Of a stretch of 64,000 nucleotides of DNA, positions 1 to 14,869 are shown in pieces; position 1 is the first letter of the stretch, and each line of letters opens with the position of its first letter. The stretch comes from Trichosphaerium sp. ATCC 40318 (taxonomy: Eukaryota > Discosea > Flabellinia > Trichosidae). A model generated the notes under the pieces. That model saw nothing but the letters and a program-made list of their open reading frames with translations. It was not told where the DNA came from and did not search any database. Position numbers and translations under genes: made by a program. The stretch is taken from positions 62,001 to 126,000 of the forward strand of contig JALMLS010000376.1 of NCBI GenBank assembly GCA_038496445.1, given 5' to 3'.

Positions 1-3000
1 TTTTCAAGTTTCGCTTTGAGTGTATTGTAATCGGCTTTAGACTGTGATAGCTCTTCTTGAGCTATAGAGAATTTTTTTAGTGTCGGTTAAACGATTTTGT
101 AGGTACTAACCTTTTAAAAGGGCTGCTTCACTCTCACGCGCTACCTCTCGTATGTTCAGTGCTTTTGTCTGCGTATGTAAGTACTAAGAAGCCAATTGAA
201 GTAATTTACCTTCAGCTTTGAGTATTTTTCTTTGTAGTCGTTTCCTTTGTCTCCTGTACGCGCACGTTTGCTTGAGCCGTTTTGCTCATTCTCATCATTG
301 TAATGACGTTTTCTTGATTTGCTCTAACGGTTTTTATTAACACTTAGTCTCTTTATTTATCGCGTACACTATTAAGCGTTTTAGAATAGTCTGGGAAATG
401 CTTGGTCTTGGACATTGCGCGGGAAATACGTATTTGAAAAAAACACGACTTTACTTTGACTTTTTTTTTTCTTTGTAGAAAATGAGGCTGCGTAGATCAC
501 TTTTTTAATATTACAACGTCACTCATTTACTATTATGATGACTGCAAGCTATTTAACTGTTTTTGTAGTTCTTTTTGCTTCATGTTACTCTTTGCAATGA
601 CAACGTAGAGATTATCTCTAGCTTTTTCAAGCTGTTTATATTTTGCTTCCCATTCGGCTATAGCCTTGTCTTTGACATCCAATTGTTCTCGCAATTGCTT
701 TACGTCATCGCTAGATTCTGGTGCATGGCTGGTTCCGTTTTGCTGACCATTGAACTACACAAATGTGAGGAGGAATAAAAAGATAAGGTAACAAAAAAAT
801 TTGTAAAAAAGCGTACATTTGCTTGAAGTTTTTGTGCTTTTAGAATATCCATTTCTCTCTTTACTGAGAACAACTCAGCTTCCAAGGTTGTGATTTTTGT
901 ATTAAGTGCAATTTTATCTTTCATGAGTATCTGAACACGTGGATCAGTGCCATTCTGTGTTCCCTTCGAAAAAAAAATTAGACATGTAGCGATGGTGGAG
1001 TTCTTTTGTACCGAGCTTGTTTGTGATTGTTCCAAAGCCTTGTTCTTGGCTTTCAAATCCTCTATTTGCTTCAATAGCTGAGCCTTTTCTCTTTTTATTT
1101 TAGAAAGTTCTTCGTCTTGATCTCTAATGATTTTCTTATAAGGAGCAACCATGTCAAAATTTTGAGAACTTGAAGATCTAAAAGCATAAAAACATTAGTA
1201 CTTCAAGCTAAACAGTTATAACATACGCCCCAGCCTCTTGTTTTTGCGGTGCATCGTAATGGTGTGGTTGTCTCCCAAGTTTTGCCAATGTACTATCTAC
1301 ACAGGAGTTTAGAACAAACGTGTATGAACAAGAGGAAGAAGGAGAAAAAAAAGAGAAAACATACCATAAACTACATTAAACAAATCCGTAAAGTAGCTAT
1401 CGTAAAAAATCATCTTTGTTTCGTCTTGATTCTGTAATACAACCTATAAAATAGCCAGTATTGAGCAAATAATTTGTATTTAATAGCGGTACATACCTTG
1501 CCTTGTTCTGCATTTATAAAGTCTTCGCTTTTTTTTAAATGCTCAAGTTTACCAGCAAAGATATCCTTGCCAATCTTATTCAACACAATCGAACGAACGC
1601 GCTCTCTGAATACAGTAAGCACAATCACATCAAATTCTTTTACGTACCCATCTGTTGCACCAAGGCAAATCGCCAAAATAAGGGCACTAAGGCCAGTGAC
1701 ATGAAAATTTCCAGAGAGTTGTGTTACGGTATTTACAAGCTAGAAAACAACCCCATCAGAATATGTGTCTCATAAAAAGAATCAACGTACGAATGTTATG
1801 TTGGCTGAACTTTGAAGGAACGATGCTTTGACCTCTTCACAGTCATGTAGCCATGTACAAAGTAACCGAAGTAAGCCCTAATAGATAAAAAATGAGCAAT
1901 TGGTGGTTGACAAGCAACAAAAGAAAAAGGAAAGTAAAAAGGGAGCGTACAATTTGTATTTGGAGATGGACTTGTTGTTTTACTGCTTGTATTAGTGCCT
2001 TAGCAATTACTGCCAATAGGGAATCTGCATCATTTGTTGTAGGATCTGTTTGTATAAGGACGTGTAACATCTTTGTTTTACAATCTCTATTTCCACCCAA
2101 AATATATGAGAGCATAATACACGCATACCTTTAAAGTAATCAGAAAAAAAAAAAAAAAGAACAAGAAAGTATTCCTCTTTTTTTCTTCATAGAAAGTGTC
2201 AAATGACAATGTGTCAAAAAAAAATTTCCTCTTACCACGGTGAAATGTCTCTGGCGCTTTCCCAACTTAATAAGGTGTTCAATAATAATTTTCCAACAGA
2301 TTCCTTTGTGATATTTGTCTTTGCAGCATTTACAAGTGATCCTCCAAGACTACTTTGTCCCTTCTCGTTGCTGTGACAATAGCACTAGCAATACGTCAGT
2401 TTAAACATAAAAACAAAAACTATGCTCACCTTGATGACATGAAGCGCTGCTCTTCGTTCTTGGTGTACAGTTGAATTGAATAAAGTGATAACTTTGCACG
2501 TATTAGATATAATCACATCGCTACTATTCGTACCAAGTTTCAGCAAGCTTGATACCTCCTCTTTATTTTCTTTCCAAACAGCAGCTTCAAAAACATTTGT
2601 ATTATCTTGGTGACCATAAATAAGATAACCAAGTGTTTGTAATCCCTTTAACACATTATTAATAAATCAAGTAAATCGAATGTTAACGTACAGCAACACG
2701 TATTCTAGGTTCGTTAAGGCCACCAAGAGCCAATTTCATAACAAGATTTAAAATACCACGTTGATTGCATATAGTTTGAATCGCATAAGTATCTTTACAG
2801 TTTCCAGAGATTATAGTAGTCAACAACTTTAACGTCAAAGCTAATACTACTTTCTTATCATCCGTAATAATCCACATATCTGAGGCTTCCAAAGACAGCA
2901 ACTGTGGTAGCATAGACAAGTGTCCCATCTCCTTGAAATGACTCTAATTATAGAGTTAAAATTTGCTGATGTTCATTGATGACAAGTCACATTTATTGCA

Positions 3001-3979
3001 CGTGATCGTACTTGATTTTGAGGATTATCTTGTAAAAGATTTGTCATTACTTTCAATGCATCATGAACAACAATACTGCCGTTGTTTAGGCCTTCCTTTG
3101 ATATAATATCAAATATTTGCTCAAAAGCTCCTTGAAAAACTAGTAGCTTATTTACTTCTGCATTGCTTGAAGTAGAAAGCCCCATAACGATAAGTAAACT
3201 CTCTACAAGGAATAAAAGGTAAGATTTTGTGGAAAAAGCGTCGTGCTTTTCTCGAGAATGCTCGACACGTGTGTCGTACCGTTACGAACGATTTCCTCTG
3301 TACTGCCAAGCATAGCCATAATTCTCATTATTGCGCGATTATCTAGTATTGTCTGTGTAACTGCTGAGGTGTCCACTTGTAAGAAATTGTGTATAAGCTT
3401 GCAAGTGTTCCTTTTTTAAGCTTAGTGTTTTAAATGACAGGTAACGCAGTGCGTACCACAACAACATGTCATCACTCTCTTCCAACAAACTCAGGATAGT
3501 TGCGACGGCGTTGGGTCGCTACTATATCGTTAAAAAAAGAATTGGGTGTAGAATGGGTACCTGTAGAAGTTTTTCTATGTTAATTTTCGCCACGGCGTCA
3601 TATTTGTCCTAAATACGCGTGTAAGGACATTTAATTGATTTCAACGCTCAGTGATGACAACGCACTAAATCAGTTATGTTGATAAGTATGCTTAGTATAG
3701 ATCTAATGCTGGTGAGGTCTTGGCGTGACTGTTCCACAATATCCATCAACGTGGGTATACTATGCCCAATTTCCTTTTTCATAGCGTTATGTCATGCTGT
3801 AGCATATCAATACTAACCTGGATATTGTCGTTGCCTCGTTCTGACAGATCACCAATTTCGTTTAGTGCATTATGTCTGTCTTCGCCTGTGGTGTCTCGTA
3901 TACGTTCTAGTAGGGTTGGAAGTGCTTGAGCACTTGTTGGCGCTCCACCTCCAATTAACCCAGTTAGCCACCCCTGCAT
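1..3979 (-). CDS. USO1: General vesicular transport factor p115/USO1, 3' end off the window
   Basis: Tethering factor for ER-Golgi and intra-Golgi vesicles, acting on Golgi membranes with Rab1 and SNAREs. The start at 3979 opens MQGWLTGLIGG, like the p115 N-terminus. Armadillo-type helical exons follow at about 3185-2973, 2928-2683, 2654-2385 and 2115-1843; the 3185 exon carries a p115-like FEQIFDIISKEG followed by a VVHDAL...LLQDNPQNQ block. The head domain ends near 1676-1410 (RIG/KIGKDIF-like region). A YKKIIRDQDEELSKIK junction at 1152 leads into a long coiled coil that continues to base 1 and beyond. Many introns of 40-60 nt interrupt it. The acidic C-terminus is not in the window. The family call rests on domain order and motif similarity; exon edges are approximate. 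Confidence 0.88.
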
Positions 3980-4072
3980 GTTGTGTTTATGTCATACAGA
4001 GTCTGCAACGTTGCTTCCTGCCTTAGCCAGTAATTAAGTGTTCGTCTGACGTTTTGGCTGTAAACAAGTCAC

Positions 4073-6068
4073 ATGGTACGTAGCTTACGCTAATTAACTA
4101 TACATAGCTAATTAGCTCAGAGATTATTTCGAGCGACGGGTTTACGCCCAGCGTGCTCTGGACGCGTTGTCGCTGGCTCCTCACGCGTAAAATCGCAGTC
4201 AAAGTCTATTAGGCGTTATACAGAAAATGTACCTGATGCTAGCACTGTCGAGGTTACCCTAAAACACGACCCCAACGGACCAGCTCCAAACTCAAAAGCA
4301 AGTTATTTAGTGTTGGCTTGATTCTAACTCTTCCAGGTTAACGACTTTGCAGATGAAGACTTCCAAAACGCGTTCGCATGCGAGCAATTTTACGACCCGC
4401 CGCGCTATGAAGAAGCATGTGCAAGTTATTATAAAAGTATTAAAAGAGACAGAGAAAAGTTAAAAGAAACACCAGAGAAGAACCTACAGTTGCTGGAAAG
4501 CATAAATATGTGCGTAAAGGCAGGATTTGATTTTTTCATGAAGAAAACGAACAGTTTTTTTTGTAAAACTTTAATTATAGGCTTGCTGGTTGCCTAGATA
4601 AGGCAGGGCGTTATGATGAAAGTAGGAGGTGTATGATGGATGCGCATGCCATTTTAACAAGCAAGAGTGTGCCAAAAGACGAAGATACACAAATGTACTC
4701 ATAGTGGTTTTCCTTGGTTTCGTATACTTAGTCGTGTTTTAGTACTGTAAAGTATTGGCTTGGCCTTAATAGGCAAGATTATGCTCGTACAGAAGAGCGT
4801 TATGGTAACCTAAATTCTGCCCAAAAACTATTTAAAGAGGTGACAAAATGCAATGATTAATAATCACGTGTACCTAATGTTTGTTTTATATAGTCTCTTC
4901 AACTCACTGCTGAAACTGAACATGTTAAGAGTGCTGAATATGGAGATGTATGTGGAAATATTGCAATGTTATACGAGCAAGTTGGCAACTACAAAGAAGC
5001 AGAACCTTGGCATGTCAAAGCTATTCAATACAATTTCGATTGTCGTAAGTAAACCAAAGCTACATACTTCAAGTGCTCATATTTTAAATCAGAACGATGT
5101 GACTCACCACACGTGGCGTGTATGGTAAATCCTAAATACGTAGAGAATAAGCTTACGAAACAAGATTTAGATCTTAGGTAATGCAGTTCATCTTATCTAT
5201 GATTATTTGTTTACAAAAGGCTTCTTTAGAGTGTTACCACATCTAAAATTCAAGCTAGATTTTGTAAAAGAGGCTAACAAAGGTCTAAACCCTATTATAT
5301 ACGGAGGTCAACGTATATATTATGCTATAATGTTAATGCACGCTAAGAGGTACATTTGTTAATCTTACATAGTGAACGTCACATGTGATTTATTTCGCAA
5401 TACTTATTCAATACTTATTAAGGTATGAGGATGCATTTGCTGTGCTTGATGAAGTTGAATCAGACTGGAAACCAAAGTATGGTGATGAGCATGCAATGAT
5501 AGCTACTCTTGAGATGCACAGAGCACTTATCTGTGAACATGGTTTCAGGTTACAAGATGCTTGCAAACACTTTGAAGAGGCGATGCTGACTAGACAAGAG
5601 TTATTGGGTAAATGTTTACAGGACTATCATTATTAGCTAACTGTTGCTTGTCTCTTAGGTATGGACCATTTACATGTTGGTTTGACAAAGTACAGTTATG
5701 CTTCAGCGTTGTGGAAGACTGAGAAACGTGAAGAATCATATTTTTACATGGAAGATGCTAGAAGGATTTTGGAAATTCATCTAAGAAAGAGACATCCTTA
5801 CCTAAAAACTCTCGGCCAAACTATTTCTCAAGCAAAGGAAATGGCTGCATCTGCAGGATTAATCCTAATGTCAAAAGATGTAGAGAATACGAGTGAGCCT
5901 GCTTTGCCTGAAGATATGGTAAAGAGAGCAGAAAAAGAACTAGGAGACAAGAAATTGAACTATGAAGAAGAATATCCAAAAGCTCGTGAACTAAAGCAAC
6001 AATTGCTCGCTGAGTTGGATCTTGTAAAAGATGGTAAAATACCAAACCGTTATATTAAAGAAGAATGA
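4073..6068 (+). CDS. TPR-repeat protein, kinesin-light-chain-like
   Basis: Helical TPR repeats are visible throughout, for example LYEQVGNYKEAEPWHVKAI near 4970 and the exons at 5424-5636 and 5661-6065, ending in a charged tail. It is probably a protein-interaction scaffold; no specific partner can be named. I place the start at the ATG at 4073, directly followed by an intron (4076-4115) with GTACGT donor. A very short intron of about 26 nt near 4188-4213 and a GC-AG intron (4298-4336) are needed to keep the frame into DFADEDFQNAF. The first exons are the least certain part. Head-to-head with USO1, less than 100 bp apart, so a shared promoter is likely. Confidence 0.7.
4298..4336 (+). other. 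GC-AG intron (39 nt)
   Basis: Donor GCAAGT, branch-like TTCTAAC, acceptor CCAG. Splicing joins ...APNSK to VNDFADEDF in phase 0; no GT donor in the exon gives an open junction. Confidence 0.7.
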
Positions 6069-6162
6069 AAAAAGTAAGAACAACAAACCCAAGCGATTTT
6101 TTTTTTTGAAGAGAAGAATAAAATTTTGTGTAATCTTACAATTTGTACAAGTTTTATGTTTT

Positions 6163-7569
6163 TTATGATTTGTCAACAACCTTAAACGCAGATCTACGTG
6201 GTTCCTTTGTTGGAGGTCTATGTGCGTTCTTGGTTCGCGGACCGGGTGCCTTTTTCTTTGGTGGTACTCGTCTCGGGGGTGCCTTCTTGGGTGTTTGTTT
6301 TCTTGTCTTTCTTGGAACACGTTTCTTTCTTGTTGTTCTTCTCCTTACTGGTTTAACTTCTTCCTCTTCTTCATCCTCACTCACATCACCACCAAGTAAT
6401 CTAACAATCTCACTTTTGGGCTCTTTTCTTGAAGCAATAGATAATGGTGTATCCTTCCGTCTATCTTGTAGTGTTTGATCAGCCTTAAACTCAAGTGCCA
6501 ACTTGACCAAATCAATATCATTATAAATACAAGCCCAATGTAAAACTACAAAGTTGTAAGTAAAAATATTTGATTTCATTTTTAAGTCGCTTACTTGTTT
6601 TACCATCGCTATCTCTTGTATTAGCATTTGCGCCAAGTTCAAGCAATAATCTCATCAACGCCTTTTTTCGAGTGAGTAGGAGTAATCGATAACTTTACAG
6701 TCTTTTTTTTTTGTGCAATAAAAATCGCGTGTATAATTTTTTTGTTTTTCGTACAATGTCTTTTCTCTGCAAGGCTTTATGTAATGCAGTGAAACCTCTT
6801 GCATTCTTTTGATTTATATTTGCATTAGCTTCTTTAACGAGATAAGTGAGAACATCCTTATCTTTGGCCTTACAAATAAGTTAGCTCGTCTCTTGGCAAG
6901 TCTTGGGTATTTTTTTCAAATAATTTGTATCTCGTACGAGTAGTAGAGGCGTTACTTTATCTTCGTTTAACCTTTCAACGTTTGCACCATTATCAACAAG
7001 CACTTTTACGATATCTAGCTTTCCCATTTTTACAGCCTAAGGCGATGAGATGAAATTGAAGTTTGAAGAAAAGACATTAGCGTACACGCATTAGTGCTGT
7101 GTTGCCTTTCTTATCTGGAATGTCAATAGCAGCGTTATATTTTATCAACAGTTTTATGACGTCCAAGTTGTTTCGTTTATCGTTAATACACCTTTTGCGA
7201 GTTAGGAGTACGCGATTTATGGCAAAAAGTACCATTGTAATGGGGTTAGGTCAGAAGCGTTTTTTTGATCAATATTTACCGCTACAATTACGATTAACGA
7301 ACTACATACGCTGAGAGCGTACCTTGATCAGCAAGATAACGCACTACTTCTAAATGACCATAAAATGCAGCGTAGTGTAGAGCATTGTTATCTTGTACGT
7401 GTTAGCGACGTTACGCGTGCGTAGGTCATACCAAGTACAGTTTCGTTCTTATCTACGAATTGCGAGCTGCATAACTTTTTTACTTCTTCCAGGTCACCTC
7501 TACGGGCGCTCTATACCATGTTAACGTAGAACAAGTATTATTTAGTACTTCAACAAGCATGCCGGCCAT
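6163..7569 (-). CDS. Ankyrin-repeat protein with very basic C-terminal tail
   Basis: Starts MAGMLVE at 7569; a 38-nt intron (GTACTAA...GTATAG) leads to SARRGDLEEVKKL, the first ankyrin helix pair. Further ankyrin units with the usual LH/DxxG pattern lie between 7450 and 6480, for instance VLHWACIYNDIDLVKLALE near 6540. After an acidic run (EDEEEEE, about 6370) comes a tail of about 50 residues rich in K, R and P (RRRTTRKKRVPRKTRK, then KKAPPRRVPPKKKAPG). That tail looks like a nuclear or nucleic-acid binding segment (inference). Stop at 6163-6165. Convergent with the TPR gene, about 95 bp between stops. The function is unknown beyond ankyrin-mediated binding. Confidence 0.75.
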
Positions 7570-8046
7570 CTTTGTACGTTTAGTAACAGGCCCATCGTCC
7601 TACTAAGTGTTAGCTAACGTATTAAAAGCTTTTCATGCCGTTTGTGTGCGCTTCATTGGTTTAAGCCTTTATAAACGATGACCTGCTTTCTGTGAAAAAT
7701 TACAAAATGACACATCTTGATTAGACAACATAGCAAAGTTAAATCCTGCCTATTGCAGTAGGGCTCATGTGTAGGCATACCTGGCTGTGAGTCACAGCCA
7801 AAAAGCGGGTATTGGCCATGCCTAAATTGGCAAAAACCTTTCGTGTACATTCAGTACCTTTAAACCTTCAGCACAAGCATAAATCATGCGATTTGCAGTG
7901 ATGTGCAAGAGTGCGCCACTCAGCGAACGTTACTATTCCTTGTGGCTGTACGTGTTGACATATTCTCTTCACTGAAAGTTTCTAAACTTGTTTGATTGAT
8001 AGTTGCAAAAAGCAAGGAAATTTCTCTAAGTTTCAACGTCTCTGGT
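7570..8046. other. Intergenic stretch with a possible tiny spliced ORF (-)
   Basis: No recognised gene. On the minus strand, about 7820-7660, a GT...AG pair would join MANTRFLAVTHSQ to AGFNFAMLSNQDVSFCNF and end KAGHRL. I could not find a convincing upstream exon, so it is left as a possibility. The rest holds nothing clear. Confidence 0.25.
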
Positions 8047-9791
8047 TTATTCAGATGATTTTAAAAACAAAGGAGTATCCCAATCGTCGGGTACAGGTAA
8101 AGGACTTGGTCCTAGTTTTACAACATCGTATAAGTCCATAAAATCTCTGTCTATCTTATCTTTTAACTTCCACACATACGAATTAGCGAGGCAAAACCCT
8201 TGCATAATAAATTAGTCACAATTTGAAGATAAGAATTACAGTACCTTTCCATGAACCAATTGCACGACCATCACCAGTCATAAGCAAACTTAAAAACCCT
8301 GTCTGTGGCGTAAACTAACACAATTGTAAGTAAGTTGCACAACAAAATAGAACGAGCGTACAATAGCCGGAGGCTTATTGGTCAATACGTTTATGATATT
8401 CTTCGCTGCAAAAGGACCAGCACGCACAGCATAAACCTATAAAGTTGTTCAATAGGTTGTCTATTACTGTATAAACTTACACCAGCTTTTTCAACATAAT
8501 CACAATCTTCAATAGAACAGCAGTCTCCACAAGCGAAAATATTCTTATATGATAAAGTTTGTAACGTCTTTGACACCTTGATGGATGGATGAGTAAAACG
8601 GGAGAAAGGGTATAACAATAATTGGTACCTTAATATAGCCTCCATCATCGAGGTCAAGCCCTGTGTCTTTTAAAAAAGCAGGTGCCTGAGCGCCTGTCGC
8701 CCATGCTACCATATCATATTCAAGCTCTTTACCATCATCTAAGATGATATGAGACGACATTGTAGAAATTAGATCGTTGTTGTACCAAGGCATATTTTGT
8801 TCTCATCTATGCTTTGAACTCGTGCTCCAAGTATAACATTAACATCAAGTTTCTTTAAATTCTTGGATGCAGTAGAGGCAACCCAATCGCTGTATCGTTT
8901 TAAAATATTCTTCTGATTACTGTCAATAACAGTGAACTATTGTTAAAGGTAAGAATTTTTTGAGGTGGTAGAAATGTCATCGGCCAGGGTTTGCGTACTT
9001 CTGTTTTAATACCAGGGTACACCTTATTAAAACGATGTTTGAACCCAAAGCAGAGTTCTACTCCAGCAGCACCTCCACCAACGATAACAACCCTTAAACA
9101 TAGTCAACACGGGACGCCATATATCTAATAGTACTTTGGATCGCGTTTCCATTGGTCAGCGGGATGAGAGAGCTCAAAATCCTTTATTTTTGTGAGAATT
9201 TCACTAATGGGTCTTGAGAAATAAAGTGTCAGTGTCAATAAGCTTTAAATGTCTTCATACCGCGTTGTAAGCGCGTGCTCCATGACGCCTGGGATATTAC
9301 ATGTATTTGTAACAGAGCCAACATCAAGTGACAACAAATGGTAAGGAATGGGCTCGAGCTACAACGTATTAATACGCCGCACAAGAAAAAAGCAACGTTG
9401 GAATATTCATTGTGAAATGACATACATCGTCTCCTGATTCCGACCGCGCATAAACTAGCTGCTCTTTTGGATCAATTTTATAAGCTGTAGCGTGTACAAA
9501 GTAAAATCCAGTCCATTTAGAGAGGGCTGGCAAATCCATCGAAATGTCGTCCCTATGTCATTTATTATTAGCGTTTAGGCTCTAATTTAGTTTAACGCAC
9601 TCGGTATATAGCGTAGCGACACAACCAGGTAGCATACCGCTGTAATACGCGTAAGGGTAGTTACATATTAAAATATATCTGTATTGGTCCAACGTTGCGT
9701 TTTTAGCGCGTTCTAGAGCAATATCTTTCATGACGCGTACATGCGCGTGACCACCGCCTATTAACACAACGTTACGCGCTTGTTCTTCCAT
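8047..9791 (-). CDS. FAD-dependent pyridine nucleotide-disulphide oxidoreductase, SelD-associated type
   Basis: The N-terminus has an FAD dinucleotide-binding motif (VVLIGGGHAHVRV) followed by PYAYYSGMLPG. That YSGMLPG signature is typical of the NDH-2-like oxidoreductase found alone or fused to SelD. A second nucleotide-binding block is near 8800-8640 (YDMVAWATGAQAPAFL) and the third FAD motif near 8540 (NIFACGDCCSIED). The C-terminus (WKLKDKIDRDFMD) matches the WKDxIDRxFM end of this family. Stop at 8047-8049. It probably oxidises NAD(P)H with an unknown acceptor. No SelD domain is visible. Several short introns interrupt the frame. Confidence 0.78.
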
Positions 9792-9813
9792 GTGATGGCT
9801 GTAGGTGTTTCTT

Positions 9814-10011
9814 TCAAGTCCCTGTAGTCAGGTAGTTTAGTTGTAGCGATAAGTCCGTTAATTCCGAGCAGGAGTTTTCTTTCCTAGAGTTGACAATTTT
9901 ATAACGACAAGACAAAGCCACTCCAATACCTTCTAAGCGGAACTCAAGTGTTTCAGTGTAATCCTTGCAGCTAGGACCCACTAATTTGAACTTTTTTTTG
10001 TTAGCTGGCAA
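9814..10011 (-). CDS. Small ORF of unknown function
   Basis: The ATG at 10011 opens MPANKKKFKLVGPSCKDYTE. It can be read straight through (65 codons) or with a 46-nt intron (donor GTATTGG, acceptor CTCTAG), which would give about 35 residues ending KKTPARN. It lies in an 80-300 bp gap between katanin and the oxidoreductase on the same strand. No family is recognised, and it could be untranslated sequence of a neighbour. Confidence 0.3.
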   Translation of the reverse strand: MPANKKKFKLVGPSCKDYTETLEFRLEGIGVALSCRYKIVNSRKENSCSELTDLSLQLNYLTTGT

Positions 10012-10093
10012 TGTAAAAGCAGGTAAACAACAATTATTAATCTAATGTTTTAATAGTTTACAAGTGGTTTGGCAAAATTTATCTTTTAGTGGT

Positions 10094-12595
<2,502 letters not shown>

Positions 12596-12719
12596 GTTTC
12601 TCGCGTACTCAGTTAAATAAAAGCGGCGGGAAAGTTTTAAATTCTGTACTTTGTGGCAAGTTTAAGTCACTGCTACTAAGCGAGGCATATTCTACGCTAG
12701 TTCATCAAAACAAGACAAA

Positions 12720-14753
12720 ATGGACTTTGACGACCTCGAAGATGCATTGGCCGACCTATCAGAACCATCGCTAGGTAAGTGTCAACAAAATGAATAAAAA
12801 TAAACCTGGAATAGCTGCCGGTGGTAGGTGTGAAGGTTCAAGCACCACAGCTATCAATAATAAGCCTGTCAAATTTAGAGTATTTCCAAACGATCCAAAA
12901 TGCCGTACAAAAGATGTACAAATACAAGTACAAGGTATAACAACATTTTTTACAGCGTCGCTTTATGCCGTTAACACATTTATGTGTACAGGACCAACTT
13001 TTCCGGCAATCGACCTCATCCATCTTTATGAACCTGAGAATGTATTTGAGGTTTGTTTTACGCCGAAACAACCAGGTACAATAATGACAGAATGTATTTT
13101 CGATTGTATGTAAAAAACTTTAAATTAGGATTGTACTATGGCATCGTATCCATCGCAGGGAAAGTAGCTGATGGTTCTCCTTACGAAATTAAAGTAAATG
13201 CTAAAGGTACATAAACCGTTTTTTTTCTGAAAAAAAGCACGTGTTTGCCATTCCCTCTTAATTGTTGCATAGCGCCAGCTGCAAAAACTGTACCAAAATT
13301 ATCTAGTTATACTCCTCCTCCAAAGAAACCATCAATTAAATCCTCAGCCCGAGTAATAACACAGCCAAAACCAAAACCAAAACCAAAGCCGACTGGTATA
13401 ACCAGTGCAGTTACGTCTGGAGCACCAGCACCTCCACCACCACCTAGCATAGAACAATTCACTGCTTCTCAGAATGAAGTGCCACCCACACAACCTATCG
13501 GAGATGACGATCCGCTTGCAGATTTTGCTCAAGAATTCACAAAGAAAGAGACAGTTTGTGGGTTCACATCACAACGTGAAAAACCAAAAGTAACACCAGG
13601 TGGTGTTATGAACAGATTACGTAAATTTGCTGAGGAAGACGAAACGCCTGCGCAACCAAAAAAGAGCTACACAGCACCTCCACCAAAGAAACTTGCAGTA
13701 AAAAAAGGTTTGTAATAATGTTAACTATTTGATTTCTTGACACTCTTCAGCCGAACCTTCAGGCCTTGATTTGGCATCAGACCCAGCATTTGCAGAATTC
13801 GCTGCTACTGCAGCTCAAGTACGTTATTAATACTATCACGTGATGCTGACAAGGCACTAGTCCAACGTTGTTGGGTTTTCTACAAAGACGGAAGAAGTTG
13901 AGATTCGTAGCGGGCTAGTAGGTCAAGCTGCAAGCTTGTTTCAAACGCCGAACCAATCTATTTCAAGGCCGAAAATGCATATAAATAAATCAGCATCCAC
14001 AAGAAAGTTCGCACCTGTTGAGGTACTAACTGAAACTGTTAAAGGTTGGCTAACTCTTGATACAGGCTGGATACTTATCAAATAAATATAACAGACCTTC
14101 TAAAGAGGAAGTAGCGTGCGTCAATGTCACAAGATTTGCTTTAGATACTTACAAGTAACCAGAAAACGACTTAATATAACTGCTAAAGTTCATGAAGATA
14201 GAGACTTGTTTGTAAGCCACCTACATGACAAGACTCATAAACGGTTTCTAATGTTATTTTCAAGGCAGAAGCTGAGGTTGTCACTGGGTTTGGGACACCG
14301 GCAAACGACGTTCGTATAGGTACACACGATGCCACGTTTATTGCTATATTGGTACCAAGTGTTACTAAAATAAAACAGGAGATAGTAGTGTAAAAGATAG
14401 AAGAGCAATGTTTGCACAACCAAAGACGTCTGAACCACAGACTTCAGGTGCACGTGATGCTGTCAATATCGGCCCTGGAGTCGTTAGCGACCGTCAAAAT
14501 AAATTCAAAAACCAAGGAGGAGACGGTGATAGCGAACAACGCACTGTGCGTCCAAAAGTTGAAGTTGATGCTGGTCTTGTAAGCGATCGACAAAATGTTT
14601 TCAATAAGAACGGAGGTACTAATACAATGCAATTTCTCACAACATGTTATTAAACACAAGTTTGTAGGAGAACCTGTTTCAAGAAACTTTACTGCATCGA
14701 AAGCACCTGCTAAGAAGCACGCTCAAATTTCACCTTCGTATGTAAAACTGTAG
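12720..14753 (+). CDS. Filamin-type repeat protein with proline-rich region and repeated VxxRxxxF motifs
   Basis: Starts MDFDDLEDALADLSEPSL. After a 41-nt intron a single filamin/ABP280-like Ig repeat spans about 12815-13205: KFRVFPNDP...GPTFPAIDLIHL...NVFEVCFTPKQPGTI and GKVADGSPYEIKV. The FTPKQPG and GSPYEIKV strings are classic filamin-repeat landmarks. Next is a P/K-rich segment with a KPKPKPKP run and a polyproline stretch near 13430. The C-terminal third repeats a short motif: GGVMNRLRKF, SGLVGQAASLF, PGVVSDRQNKF and AGLVSDRQNVF. It may bind actin or SH3/EVH1 partners (inference). The polyproline could even suit the EVH1 protein 8 kb away. Stop at 14751. The start codon is just downstream of the divergent katanin start. 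Confidence 0.65.
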
Positions 14754-14869
14754 TGTATAACAGAAGAAAGAAAAAAAAAAAAGGAATTAGAAGTATTCTC
14801 TTTGTATTAAAAAAACAACCTTGAGGACCACCTGAGCATCTAGTTTGCTCGGATATGATACCACGCAAC

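Noticed and set aside
6143-6478. 111-codon plus-strand ORF with hydrophobic stretches
   Set aside because: It is antisense to the basic tail of the ankyrin gene; K/R/P codons read backwards give L/F/G-rich frames.
7653-7850. 65-codon minus-strand ORF as a gene
   Set aside because: It has no recognised motif, and internal GT...AG pairs suggest another frame; evidence is too thin for a CDS call.
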